Positions 45,161 to 56,878 are shown, counted from the stretch's first letter. The stretch: 64,000 bases of DNA from Hygrocybe punicea (GCA_963556145.1 OY744466.1:1612001-1676000); one strand, 5' to 3'. Translations and numbers: made by a program. The notes: a model not told the origin generated them from the letters alone.

Positions 45161-48100
45161 TTAAAACACATTTGTGAACATATGGTGATCCGCATACTTG
45201 TTGACATAAAATGCAAGAAAACTGTCCAGGGAATGAGGGAAGTGAAAACCACGAGGTAAAAATTGCTCCCCATACACTCCAATGAGGTGCGCTGCACGCA
45301 CAACACAGTCCAGATGAATAATAACAAGAGGTCCATCAGCGTTCGGAACTGGTTGCACCATCCACATGCCAGTGTCTTCATCGGGCTTGTCACCAACACG
45401 CGAGAACCAACGCACCAAAGCACAGGGATAAGTAGTGTCACGGAAGTTGAGTGAAAAAAATTGCAACACGCGTGCAACGTCAAGGCCAAGCATGCCTGGG
45501 AGGTCCGGGTCTGAGTTGACAAGCATACAGTCATATCGAGATGGTCCCTTCCACCATGAAGGGACAGCGTGGATGCGTTCACGCCGCATACCACCGATTC
45601 CGCTGGGATCACTGGGTGCATAGTAGGTTGCAACAGCCGAGTGATAAACAGATACCTTGCCATAAAATAATGGGCAGGCAGAGATTGGAACGTCGGATGA
45701 CGTGATAGGGCCATCGAGATGGAGTTGGTCAAAAAGAAACTTGCGGATAAGGTTAAGGAAGTTGGGTACGTTGAGCTCTACTGCAAGCTGCTCCACATTG
45801 TATCGTTTATAGACAGTTCTAGCCAGATCCACCCTGCACAGGTCAGTTGGCCCAGCAACCGCTCCATCGTCGTCATTGTCATCGTTGTCATTGTTGTCGT
45901 CGTTGTCGCCGGTGCTATTGTTATCATCATTATTGCCATTGTTATCAGGGTTGGTATGGTGACTGCTGTGGACTCGACAGTCTGTACAACGTCAAGTGGG
46001 TGTCTGGCCTGGATAAGGGAAATGACTTACCAGCTGCAAGGATCTCAGCGGAGAGACAAGTACCCTGGAGCATTCCTTGACTGGTAAAGTCAACACGAGA
46101 TGCTGCGATCTTGTCGAGCCGCTGATTTGTCAGTAGCATCTGGCCGAGTGCTTCATAATGACTCAACCATTGCCAAGGCTCTTTGACTGCCTTAATATGC
46201 TTTGATTCCGTTATTGATGAACATAAACCATTTGGGGCACCAAACAAATGGATGAGATGGAAATAATGGATAAGTGAATGTTGTCAAGGAAGGGAAAATT
46301 CCGTGGGACGAACACTGGTAGTTTTAAAGACAACGCGATAATTGTGGAAGCGTTCAACAGCTTCATTCAACTGTTGAAGGGTCGTTTCGGTATGAACATC
46401 GCGCCGAGCAATGTAGCAGAAATCTAAAAATGCACTGAAAGTGCGAACTATGTCCTGAGGGACGTGTCCTTCAATTGCAGGCAGGTATACCTACAAGTCG
46501 ATGAAATTAGGCCTATAGATACAAATAGTAAGCGCACAAACCTTCATCAAAGCTTTCAAATCGTCGCCGGTCCATTGCTTGAAGCCTCGGCCTTGTGGGA
46601 ATCGTCGCAGGCCTGTAAATGGAGCAACAGCAGCAATACTCCATTGGGGATGAATAAGATCTGCTGTTTGTAACAAAGAGTAACATACCGATGATCAATA
46701 TCATCCAATATTTCAAGGGCCCACGTCGGGCCATGGGTTTGAATGAGATATTCTTCCACCCACGTAACTAGGTGATCCTTGAACGTGCCTTTGATAACTT
46801 GATGGAGTAGGTCAGGCGCAATGAGTTCATGTATATCGGCTCGTGGAAAATTATTGGTAAATGGCTGAAAAAAAAAAATCTAGGTAACCTAGTAAAGTTT
46901 CATATACTCGCTGTAACTTACAATGACATCGCCAATGATGCCAAATTCATCCCATAGAACGCCAAGTTCTAACGTCTCAACCATCAAATCTGTATGCTCA
47001 CGACTGCGCCGTCCTCCATCTGGTTCACTGTCCAGATTATCACGAGGTGCCCTGCACCTAATACAGAATAGTCAGAACAAAGCAAGCCGAACATGAAAAT
47101 CCATACCGTGGACACCAGCCTTGAACGATGCAAGTAAGTAGAGCCTGTTCTGGATAATCGGCAATATAGGGTCCAAGCCCATAAATGGCCCGCCGAAAGT
47201 GACCATCTGGGCAGCGAGTGACTTCAGGAGTCGTAATTCCAGGTTTAAGGGACTGGAGAATTTGCGAAAGAGAGGAGTGGAAGAGTTGACGTCGAAATTT
47301 GTGAAACTTGGCGTCATTCTTATACTTCTTATCGGCTGTGCGTTCTTCAGTAATTTGTGACCAAACTTTGAATTGACTTACACTTTGGGATAGCAAGAAA
47401 GCCGATGAGAGCAAGGGCATTGCGGTGCACACGACGTACATTATTATGGACATTGCCAATGGATGCATAAAGGGGATAATATTCATTATTGCCGGTACCA
47501 ACGGAGACTGTAGTTTTGTCGCTTCCAAGAATAATAGGTACGAACATAGAACCATGGGTGGAAGGATCTTCGGCGATAATATCCTGAAGAGCAAAATAAT
47601 CAGAACTAACAAATAACAATGATGGTGAGCTTACCGCTTGCTTCCACGCCCAATCCCCAGACATAAAATTCTGATACCGCCATTCGCCATTGGCCTCGAA
47701 TTCATGGAACGGCGCATAGTCAATCTCACCATCGAAATCGGGATTTGCCAGCATGTTACGTATGACAGTGCGGGGATCTCGGAACCAAACATCATACTCA
47801 TCATCCATCCATGCAGGGACTTTGCCAACAGGGCGTTCGCCATTATATTTCATGGAAAAACTTTCCCAAGCAACATCTCCGATTGGAGTTGCATCAATCG
47901 TGTCATATAAGTCACTTTGATCTCGAAAGGGTGGTTGGTCATCGTGTTTGAATAACGACGCTGCCCAAAGGTCAAGTAGCGTGTCAATTTTGGTTCCGGA
48001 CATTTGAATGCGAGAATACAGCAACTCGGCCGTTTCAAAACTGACACAATCAGTGTAGGGAGTCCAATCATCAGGATCGGCGTGGGGCCGGAGAGGAGGA

Positions 48101-48646
48101 GGAGGGGTATTTGGTGGGAAATAATTGCCGTTTTCATCGCAGGGCTGTCCTAGAACCGCAAGCTTCTTAGTCGGCCAACTTGGGAGCTTTAAAATTACTC
48201 ACCAGTAGAGTAAGGGTGGAATTCTTTCATAGCTTGTGGCGGTCGGTATTACCATGTGAGGAGTTTTGGTCTGAGTAATCAGGGGGCAGAGTGGGATCAT
48301 CGCTTGGAGCGTTGGTTTCTCTATCGAAGTTGAGGTCATGGTCATAATCCATGTAGAGGTCATCGTGATTATCTAGTATGTCACCGTTCTCAGAGGTATC
48401 TGTGTCCGCACGATGGCCTGTTCCACGATCATCTTCTGCATCAGGAAGAGGTGATGATGGTGCAGCTTGTGGAGGTGCAGGAGTGGCTTTGAATTGCTGA
48501 TGAGCATGCCGCGAACGAATGTGATTTGTGAGTCCGGACCAATTTCGGAACCAGCGCCTACAACCAATGAAGATACAAGGAAGGCGGTTTGGGTTGTGGG
48601 GCCTTTGAGGTTTTGCTTTGGCGGAGGTGGTGGAGTTGGATATCAT
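45161..48646 (-). pseudogene. Plavaka (CACTA-related) transposase, frameshifted and with in-frame TGA
   Basis: Exon 1 has a C2H2 finger (CIFIGCRRWFRNWSGLTNHI) and an acidic linker. A one-base loss near 48236 seems to shift HK into MKEFHPYSTG. Then come QPCDENGNYFPPNTPP, LLYSRIQMSGTKIDTLLDLW, TIDATPIGDVAWESFSMKY, WMDDEYDVWFRDPRTVI, NFMSGDWAWKQA, DIIAEDPSTHGSMFVPIILG, SDKTTVSVGTGNNEYYPLYA, RCPDGHFRRAIYGLGPYIAD, PFTGLRRFPQGRGFKQWTGD, then TEFSLP-TGA-QHSL (46286-46284) and FGAPNGLCSSITESKHIKAV. The last exon (SGIGGMRRERIH, YDCMLVNSDPDLPGMLGLDV, DEDTGMWMVQPV, HLDCVVRAAHLIGVYGEQFL) stops at 45161. Several GT-AG introns separate the exons. These are Plavaka hallmarks. Element ends were not found. 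Confidence 0.88.
45860..45960. repeat. Trinucleotide-like microsatellite inside the Plavaka gene
   Basis: A (GTC/ATT)-type run (CATCGTCGTCATTGTCATCG...) reads as an Asp/Asn tract on the minus strand just before the last exon. Confidence 0.6.
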
Positions 48647-48749
48647 TATAAGGAATGCGCCTTAAGCTTGGTGGAGTCAAAGTGTCTGTAGATGATGGGA
48701 GAAATCTTGGTGAAAATCTTGGTTTGATGCGAACACGGCGACTTCTCAT

Positions 48750-49514
48750 CAGTAATATATTCTGACAGCGGCAGTGGGGACTGAACCAAAACGGTGTTAT
48801 GTGAATGTTTGTTTCACCAAGAATTACCGGAGTTGACTTTGTTCAGGTATCTTCTTGTTGTTCGTGGGTTTTTAATATCTAAATAACCTATCAGGAAGGG
48901 GTTTGTGGGTATATGTACTATATGAATCAATAGAATGTAATAGTGAGGTCTCTTCAATTAAGAATTGAGACTTTGAGTAGGTATGAATAGCAATTGGGTG
49001 TGTGATGTACTGAAAATAAGAATATTCACTACTGGAATATAAAAATATGAACTAATGAATACTGATAACAATATTCACCAGTTGAATATGGATGGTTTTG
49101 GCTACAGGGCCTATTCAATCAAGAGTATCTCTAGGTATTATAATATCTGACTTAAATCCGAAGCTTCAAACGCACATTGGCTACTAGTTCAGGGATATCT
49201 TTAATACCTTTTGAATACTCTGTTTTGTTTAGGATGAAACCTTAACCTTAGAAGTGTATCTATTTAGGATGAAACCTTAACCTTAGAAATGTATCTAGCT
49301 GACTAATGCTGACTAATGAATTGATTGAACTGAGTGAACTGGGTGAATCCTCCTTGATGACAAGGGGAACTCAGAGAATGATAGAATAAGAGTGAACTAG
49401 ACTGGATTGCAAGCACTAGCTACTACAATGAGTAACCACTAGTACTAAGAGAATGGGGGATCACACTGTGTGAACCCAACTGAGAGCGACTACTGAGTGG
49501 TGAGGGGTGAAATC
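48750..49514. other. Non-coding interval with short direct repeats
   Basis: No gene. AGGATGAAACCTTAACCTTA is present twice in tandem (about 49230 and 49265, period about 35 bp), followed by 'GCTGACTAAT' twice. Several 'GAATATT(C/A)' words occur around 49020-49090. Confidence 0.5.
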
Positions 49515-49517
49515 CTA

Positions 49518-50366
49518 CACAGGGTGCACAGTAGCATACCATGTCACACAGTATCTTGAAAGTACTTGACAAGTATACTAAATATCATTACCATAACATT
49601 CAACATGGTATTGTAACAGTATTCAGACATAAACTACAATACTTGTGCTCAAATTCATCTGAAGGTATGAAGGCAAATGAGACTTATACCTTTTCAATAA
49701 CATCAAGCCTTTTGTTTCACTACTTTTACTGTATCTACAGCAAAGTACCGTATAGTTCGGATAGAATACTTGCAGCCTAAGATGAATAAAAGCATTAAAC
49801 TAGTAAGGAAGTTGTGCCACTTTCACTACTAGGATACCTTTTGAATCCTTTCAAGATACAGTGTGAAATAGTATAGTACTGTTGCCATATTGTAGATTTA
49901 AGATACTGTGTCAATACTTTTAAGATACTGTTTCCGTACTTTTATTATAATAAAAGTATCTTAAAAGTATTGACACAGTATCTTAAATCCACAATATGGC
50001 AATAGTACTATACTATTTCACACTGTATCTTGAAAGGATTCAAAAGGTATCCTAGTAGTGAAAGTGGCACAACTTCCTTACTAGTTTAATACTTTTATTC
50101 ATCTTAGGCTGCAAGTATTCTATCCGAACTATACGGTACTTTGCTGTAGATACAGTAAAAGTAGTGAAACAAAAGGCTTGATGTTATTGAAAAGGTATAA
50201 GTCTCATTTGCCTTCATATCTTCAGATGAATTTGAGCACAAGTATTGTAGTTTATGTCTGAATACTGTTACAATACCATGTTGAATGTTATGGTAATGAT
50301 ATTTAGTATACTTGTCAAGTACTTTCAAGATACTGTGTGACATGGTATGCTACTGCGCACCCTGTG
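49518..50366. mobile_element. 849-bp near-perfect foldback element with 3-bp duplication CTA
   Basis: The whole element is an inverted repeat centred at 49942: position p pairs with 99884-p, and the 79-codon frame of one arm is repeated in the other with one change. The ends are CACAGGGTGC/GCACCCTGTG (one G/A mismatch follows). The flanking CTA is at 49515-49517 and 50367-50369. It is densely packed with 'AAGATACTGTGT' words and their complements. A CACAG terminus, a 3-bp duplication and many subterminal motifs fit a CACTA/EnSpm-like non-autonomous element; PIF-type is the alternative. Confidence 0.8.
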
Positions 50367-50399
50367 CTACTGACTACTGGAATTTGGGGGCCCTATTTA

Positions 50400-50560
50400 T
50401 ACTGTTGGAGAACAATGGGGGACTAAGAACAATGGGAAAGTGAGAACAATAGGACTGAGTCATGAGAACAATGGATGGCATCAAAGAGGCTGTGAACAAT
50501 GGGCTCTATCTCCATTTGGACTGTTTAGAACAATAGACTGCTTAGAACAATAGACCATTG
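50400..50560. repeat. Cluster of GAACAAT(G/A)G words
   Basis: The word 'GAACAATGG' or 'GAACAATAG' recurs about eight times within 150 bp on the + strand. Such clusters are usual in subterminal transposase-binding regions, but the owner is unclear. Confidence 0.55.
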
Positions 50561-51087
50561 TCTTTATGTAAGCAGAATATCACAATCACTCTCTGATGCA
50601 TCCTATCTTATCATTATCTTATCATCCTCTTGTTCACATTTTATCTAATCACTTCCCATTATCTAGCTGAGCCGCTTTTGATCAATACAAGTAAACAAGA
50701 TTTGTAATCAATCCATTACTGCTAATATAGGTAACAATGCTAGTTGGGCTTGTCTCCTTGCATGCGCAATACAGAAAAATATATAATAAATACTAATGAG
50801 TGGCGGATGTGCCTCTGTGCACCATATATAAACGGCTAGGTCTGGGCATTACTAGTGAAGCCATAATAAATGATATAAAGGTAAGCATATATGCCATTTG
50901 TGTCTGTTCACTAGCATGCTTAATGTGGAAAGGCATAGAATGGGTACTAATGAGTGTAGGTGTGCATCCATAGTGTTGCACTTAAATATCTAAGTCCGTG
51001 GTCCGATGGTAAACCCATGACATTACACCCAAAAACACTTGGGGTCATGACAACGGCAGTGCGAATATTCTCTTCCTTCTTCCCACC
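50561..51087. other. Non-coding interval
   Basis: No supported gene. 'CTAATGAGTG' appears twice (about 50792 and 50947), near TATATAA, as in a degraded tandem duplication of about 155 bp. Confidence 0.4.
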
Positions 51088-53629
51088 ATGTCTGCCCCAT
51101 CGCGTATGGCAACCCGCCTTGACAATGTCAATAAGCACCCTGGAACCCAAGTTCCCAAATGAAAGAGACGTACCAAGGCCGAGATGGAGGAGGCTAAAAA
51201 GGTAAAAGAGGAAGAAAAGGAAAAAAAAAGACTCGATGGAGAAAAAAAGATTAACCGCATTGCTGCCCTTGAGAATCAGATGGCAGACGAGGACATTGCA
51301 ATGAAGAACCCTACTGCCCGCCCTCGACCTCGACCTCGACCTCGTCCCGGCCAGGAACTCCATCGCACGAGCACCCACACTCAAATCATCTTAACACCTG
51401 ATACTGAAGAGGAGCCTGAGGGAAGTGTTGAGCCTTCATTACCCGACTGGGAAGGGACTGACGGAGTATTGGAACTCACTGACATCGAAGAGACGCTGAA
51501 GAAGAAAAAAGTAAAGGTCTCTGCCAGGGACCAAATCGACGCAGCTCGCAGAGTTGCTTCCACCAGTGGGGAGGAAGAGGTAAGCAGAGATGGTGCAAAC
51601 AGTTGAATGATGACCAGCTTATACCAATTTTTGCAAGAAAAAAGCAAAGGCCCCTGCCAGTGACCAAACCGACGCAGCTCGCAACACCACACCCACCAGT
51701 GGGGAGGAAGAGGTAAGCAAAGTGCAAACAGTTGCCAATCATCGACTTATATCAATTTTTTGCCTCGTGTTGATTCACATCACCAAGTCTACCGTTATGC
51801 CGGTAAGCTACCTTTATTGTTTGCTTATCTTGTACTTACTTCCTCGTGACTTGAAGATGACTCAGCTTGATGACGTTCCTCAGGTTTGTCCTCTCAATAA
51901 AGCCAAGTACGTTCTTCACACGTTTTTGAATCTGGTACTCTATGTATATTCTCAATGAAACAACACTCTTTTTTTATAACCTCAGGGTGCCTGCTGTCTC
52001 CGACAACTTGAAGAAAACCTCAGGACTCATTAAAGATTGGGCCGCGGGAGTCTCTGCTGGTGATAAGGGCAGCAAGTCCTTAAAGCCAAAACAGACTCAG
52101 GCAAGTTCTTCCACGCTCACCGTCAGCGGAGCTGGGAAATCCAGGACAACCTCGAGCAATAGCATAGGAACATCAGGTGCATCAAAAGATTCAAAGCCGC
52201 CGAGCACTGTCGTTGGAAATGTGAATGAGTTTGGAGGCTTTGCGGATGAGGATGAGAGCGAGGAGCATGAGGCTGCAATGTCCAGTCCCATCAAAGGGAA
52301 CAAGAGAATCACCAGCACAGCATGTATTTTGTTATCAACCTTTTTTATTCTTACAAATTTCGTTTCTGCGTAGGGGCTCGTCAAAGTTGAAGCAATTGAC
52401 CGTCCTTCAAAGAAATTAAAGGCGAACCTAGTCAGCCGCGTCCTGGTGAAGTTCAACAATTCTCACCTCCCCCCTGGGTGTCAGGATGGCAATCGCTGGT
52501 GCCGCATTTTTGTGCCGACATTTATATGCTTTATTGCTAGCTACAGGGACCCCTGGAATGTCATTGATATCGATGGCATTCAAGCCATGCAAGCGATATG
52601 GAACAAAGTTTACGGTAACCCAAAGATTTCTCTTCAAATTGAGACCCAACAGCCAGTTTATTGTGTTGTAAGTAAACTATCCGTCTTTTAATCAAGCTGT
52701 GACCCTTTTGCCACCAGGCTGAACAACGTGTCTATGAATGGTGTTCGGGCTTTGGCTCCACTGCCCTTGCCATGATCAATCACTTCTTCGAGTCTACCAA
52801 GGCGTTTGAAACAACTGAAAGCTGTGTGACTTTTGCGGAGCATATGATTGAAAATCTCAGGTTCCTGTATGAGAATACTGATGATGAAGATCCAGAGGTA
52901 TCCGTTTCGCATGGTCACAATTCAACTAACACTGACTGGAATGCAGCAATACGAAGGCCCATTCTGTTCCGCTTTTGTGTTGCAAACTTTTGCGACTCAC
53001 TTCAATGCAATCCGTGGCGGTATTGAGGTTCCTAAACTCAAGATAGGTCAGCCCAGGGTTGCCATTGCCCTCTCTGCATCTGGGGTATGTACATTCATAG
53101 CAAAAATATAGATGCTAATGTTCTCAACAGGTGGAACGAGCCTTTGCTTTGTGGGTGGCTGGCGATGTTATGATGGAGTGGGTTGATACCGGGGGAGGTA
53201 AAAGAGTGGCGAAAGCTGTCATGAAGACCATCAACCCAGACACCGGCAAGGAATCGAATAAGCCCACTGCATTTGGCGACAACAATTGGGGTCCCAACAC
53301 CAGGAAATATCTTTTGTTGCTCAGTTTATTCCGTGATAAATCGATCAATAAGTTGGTTCAAAAAGCCCAGCAATATGTCAAGAATAGCCGAAACATCAGC
53401 TCGACGATTTCCTATGGCAATGAGTTGGATGATATCACTGACAAGCGTGCCTGCATTCATGATATTTCTGACTCGGACGACGGTGATGACTGTAACAATT
53501 TTTTTTATGTGAATTGTGGTGTTCAGGTTGTTAATTGTTATCGTTATCAACAGAAGCCTGACAGCTCACAACGCCATCACGATGATGACTCCCTCCAAGT
53601 CAGGGCCTGCCACCGCACGCAAATTCTGA
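51088..53629 (+). pseudogene. Agaric repeat-family protein with basic N-terminus, in-frame TGA
   Basis: Start MSAPSRMATRLDNVNKH at 51088. TGA at 51160-51162 interrupts QVPK-stop-KRRTKAEMEEAKK. A Lys/Glu-rich coiled-coil-like region and an (RP)5 tract follow. Two neighbouring exons are tandem copies (VSARDQIDAARRVASTSGEEE and APASDQTDAARNTTPTSGEEE). Then comes a folded core: RVLVKFNNSHLPPGCQDG, FVPTFICFIASYRDPWNVID, QAIWNKVYGNPKISLQIE, EQRVYEWCSGFGSTALAMIN, YEGPFCSAFVLQTFATHFNA, VERAFALWVAGDVMMEWVD and GDNNWGPNTRKYLLLLSLF. A C-terminal acidic exon and SKSGPATARKF-stop follow. At least six short introns are present. The family is multi-copy in mushroom genomes from memory; its function is unknown. 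Confidence 0.6.
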
Positions 53630-53949
53630 TACCTGTTCAAGATGTTCCTTTTCCTTCAACTAACATTTGCTTTCCCCCCCTTGCACTGCCCTACATTTTC
53701 GGACATCTGGACCTCATGGTCCCATGGCCCCATTCAAAGCCGCTGCCCCTTGTTTTGCTGCTTCTTCACAGCCGTTTTTTTTTTTTCAAATCTCCGGTGT
53801 AATGTTGTCTTGATTTATCTTGAATTTGCTTAGGTTCTCTTTATTCAAGTTCTTCGCAAAAGTCGCCATCTTAGCATCTTGATACAAGTTTCAACTTCAC
53901 GTCTTATCATCTTAAAACTGCTTGTTTGGTTTTTATTATGTTTGTCTTA

Positions 53950-54020
53950 CAGCGTATTTCATAAAGGTAGGCCGGTGCAAAAAAAAAAAAAAAAAAGGTA
54001 AGCAATCCGGGCTCAGCCGG
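53950..54020 (+). repeat. Left terminal inverted repeat of the Tc1 element
   Basis: 71 bp matching 56807-56878 in reverse complement, differing mainly in A-tract length and a TT insertion. Confidence 0.9.
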
Positions 54021-54036
54021 TTTAGTTCTCACCGTC

Positions 54037-55102
54037 ATGTCAAACTTTCGACTAATCAGCCGGGACGTGAAGGAGCGTGCCCTCTGGCTCATCGAGCACA
54101 ACTACGCCCCTCAAGACATCTGTGAACTCTTTGATATCTCAGAGCGGAGCCTCCGACGGTGGAAATCCAACCATCATGTCCATGGCTCCGTCATTCCACC
54201 TCTCAATCCTCTCTGCGGTCGGCCTCGTATACTCAACGCAAACATGACCCATGACCTTTCCACACTCATCCAAGAAGCTCCCGACCTATATCTCGATGAG
54301 ATTCAGGATTGGTTGGCTTTGGCTTACCAGTACTGTGTCTCAAAAGCGACACTATTCCGAAACATCCGCGATGCTGGTCTTACATTCAAGTTACTACGCA
54401 AGGCTGCCCTCGAGCGTGATGAGGACTTGCGCCAGGAGTGGATGGTGGACATGAATGCTGATTTTGTTGCAGCACAGATGATATTCGTCGATGAGAGCAG
54501 CAAGGATGACCGGACGATATACAGGCACTATGGTCGAGCACCTGCAGGGCAGCGTGCTACCATTAGTGCCAATTTTGTTCGAGGAGATCGTTACAGTATG
54601 GTTGCGGCCCTATCGTTGGATGGTTATGAGGCACTCCGTGTAGTTCCAGGGTCTGTGGACGGTGACACTTTTCTTGATTTTATTTTGAATGATGTCGTGT
54701 GTATCTCCCCTCTGAGTCTATTGTGGGACTGACGGACTACTATAGATGCCTAGAATGAATGCTTTTCCACGCGACAAGAGCGTTCTTGTCCTCGACAACT
54801 GTGCAATTCACAAGACTAATGCGCTTCGTGAGATTCTTGAAGGAAACCGCCACCAACTCGTCTTTCTTCCACCATATTCACCGGATTTCAATCCTATCGA
54901 AGAGAGTTTCAGTAGTGGTTAGTTTTCCTCCTGTTGTCATTCTCATTCTCAACTTCCTATCTCAGTGAAGGCCTGGATTCGTCGGCATTGGATTCATGTT
55001 CAGGAGCATCAATACCCAGAGATTGCATTGATGGAGGCGGCATACACTGTCACAAGGGAGAAAGCGCGCGAATGGTTCACACATGCTGGTTACAATGTTT
55101 AG
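54037..55102 (+). CDS. Tc1-type DD34E transposase, intact
   Basis: Three exons: 54037-54696, 54746-54917 and 54967-55102 (GT-AG introns of 49 nt). The N-terminus is a paired-like helix-turn-helix (DVKERALWLIEHNYAPQDIC, FDISERSLRRWKSNHHVHG, then GRPRILNANMTHDL). The catalytic core has MIFVDESSKDDRTIYRHYGR (first Asp), SVLVLDNCAIHKTNALRE (second Asp) and FLPPYSPDFNPIEESFSSVK (Glu), with 34 residues between the last two, i.e. DD34E. It ends WFTHAGYNV-stop. The start follows the terminal repeat directly. The reaction is cut-and-paste into TA. No lesion is seen. Fungal Tc1 transposases of this length, about 320 residues, are typical. Confidence 0.93.
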
Positions 55103-55336
55103 CGTTGTCCCTTTTTTTCGTCTCATTGTTTTCATGAATAAAATGTTGTATTTCTATGAAGGCTCGGGTATATTGGCTTATCCTGAAGACATCGTGAAGT
55201 TATACTGAAAGTAATATATGACTAGATGAAAGTAAGGCTAATAAATGTATCCGATTGAAGATAATGAGTGTCCATATTGAAACGAGTGTCCTTGAATGTC
55301 GGGTATATGCAAGTGGCATGGTAAAATGTACCACGT

Positions 55337-56769
55337 TCAACACTTACTATCTCGTTTGAACCTTTTGTATGCCTTGAGGACTCTCTTCCAGGCAAGTGGT
55401 TTGAAGCCGGCATCTTTGTATTCTTGCTCCGAAACAGCTCCCAGATCATCTCCAATCACAAAACTGAGCTTCTCCAAGCCTGCCTCAATATTCTCGTCAA
55501 GCTTGTAACGCTGGCAGAATTCAGCATTGTCGATGTCAGCAAGAATTGGCGAGGAGGGTGGATCATCGGTACGTTTCGGTGATGGGTTGTTTTCGGCTTG
55601 GGGAGGGTGTTGAACATGCCAAGGAGGGGGGAAACCGTAAGGGGGATAAGGGGCTCCATAACCCAGATATGCATTATATTGGGGAATTGAAACGGGTGGG
55701 TAAGAATATGGTGGCATGTGTAGTGCAGCTGGTACGGGCGGTGCAGCTGGTACGGGCGGTGCAGCTGGTATGGGTGGTGCAGCAGGTACGGGTGGTGCAG
55801 TAAGAGGCACAGGCAGTGTTTCAGGCGGTGTTTCAGGCACACTGCCAGCAGCACTCGTTGCCTTTTCAAGGTGCCCTTTTGACGGCCTCTTGAGAGCTTG
55901 AGACGCGTTGAATGCAGCAACATTGGGTGGTCTCGTAACTGTTGCTTTACCAGCCTTGATAGACTGTGCCCAGACAAGTAGTCGGGGACGTGTCAATTCA
56001 AAATGGAGGTCGGCGGGCCGATGATGGAAACAGGATATATTGGGATGGAGCTCGCACAGGCCACTAGGGTAGTTAGTTGAAAGTTGCTCGACGATCTCCT
56101 CAAGTGCATCATCAAGCCTCATCTAACAAAAGTTATTAGCACCAGAACAATACATAACGAGTAAAAAGTACTTGCCCCCCTCATGACTGCACGATCATCA
56201 GGCTCAAAGTCATAGTCATCAATGCCTGTGTTGTCAGCCAGAGATCCTACAGCACCTCCTGTGGTGATCCAAGGGCGAGTGGGGGTTGTGTGATCAGGTT
56301 TGGGTGACTGCATCCGGACAATAACATATGCGTCTAGTTTTCCACTAATCTTCCTGAGCATCGAGATGAACCCAGTATTGCTTTGTAGAGGCAACCAGGC
56401 CCCACTGGCTGGCTTGAGGAAATGCCATTCGAAAGAGTTGATAGCCAGGTTGCCACGCTGGACTGTAAGCATCTCTGCAACGATTCCAAGGAAGTCATCC
56501 CACCCAATTGCTGTGTTACAATTCACTGGACCAACAGATACTGTGTCTGCCTTTTCAGCCTTAGTACGTTTGCCTGCTGTTCGGATACGTTTAGCTGGCT
56601 GGATCACGGAGAGCATGAGCTCAAAAATGATGGAGGGTGCAGGTGCAGGTGCAGGAACCGGAAAGGAGTGTGGCAGAGGATTACTGTTTGCCTGGGTATT
56701 TGCAGGTACATGATTTACATCAAAAGGAGTGACAGGTGGAGGCTGGTAAGCTGGAGGAGGGGTGGACAT
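55337..56769 (-). CDS. Tc1-element accessory protein, Pro-rich with SAM-like C-terminus
   Basis: Two exons (56769-56176 and 56122-55337) joined by a 53-nt GC-AG intron (donor GCAAGT). The N-terminus is MSTPPPAYQPPPVTPFDVNH. A folded region follows (INSFEWHFLKPASGAWLPLQ, NTGFISMLRKISGKLDAYVI), then DDRAVMRG|MRLDDALEEIVEQLSTNYP, HPNISCFHHRPADLHFELT and RLLVWAQSIKAG. A tandem (PPVPAA)n stretch leads to a helical C-terminus (FCQRYKLDENIEAGLEKLSF, EYKDAGFKPLAWKRVLKAYK) that looks like a SAM-type protein-interaction domain. It lies between the element's ends, opposite to the transposase. I do not know its role; assisting transposition or host evasion would be guesses. Confidence 0.75.
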
Positions 56770-56806
56770 TGGTATTTGCTAGAGAGACGATACACTCATA
56801 GGAGGT

Positions 56807-56878
56807 CCGGCTGAGCCCGGATTGCTTACCAATTTTTTTTTTTTTTTTGGCACCGGCCTACCTTTATGAAATACGCTG
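56807..56878 (-). repeat. Right terminal inverted repeat of the Tc1 element
   Basis: Reverse complement of 53950-54020. The accessory gene begins just inside it. Confidence 0.9.

Larger units (their letters stand above)
53950..56878. mobile_element. Two-gene Tc1/mariner element, 2929 bp, intact-looking
   Basis: The inverted ends (53950-54020 and 56807-56878) start CAGCGTATTTCATAAAGGTA. They contain an A-tract of about 18 and finish in GGTAAGCAATCCGGGCTCAG. They are flanked by TA (53948-53949 and 56879-56880). It carries a DD34E transposase on + and an unrelated accessory gene on -, transcribed towards each other. Neither shows a premature stop, so this is the best candidate for a still-mobile element in the window. 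Confidence 0.92.

Noticed and set aside
827..51162. Recoding of TGA as Arg or selenocysteine to explain the in-frame TGAs
   Set aside because: Intact genes in the same window (Harbinger transposase, bL31m-like, methyltransferase-like) terminate at TGA, and the affected genes are all mobile or repeat-type.
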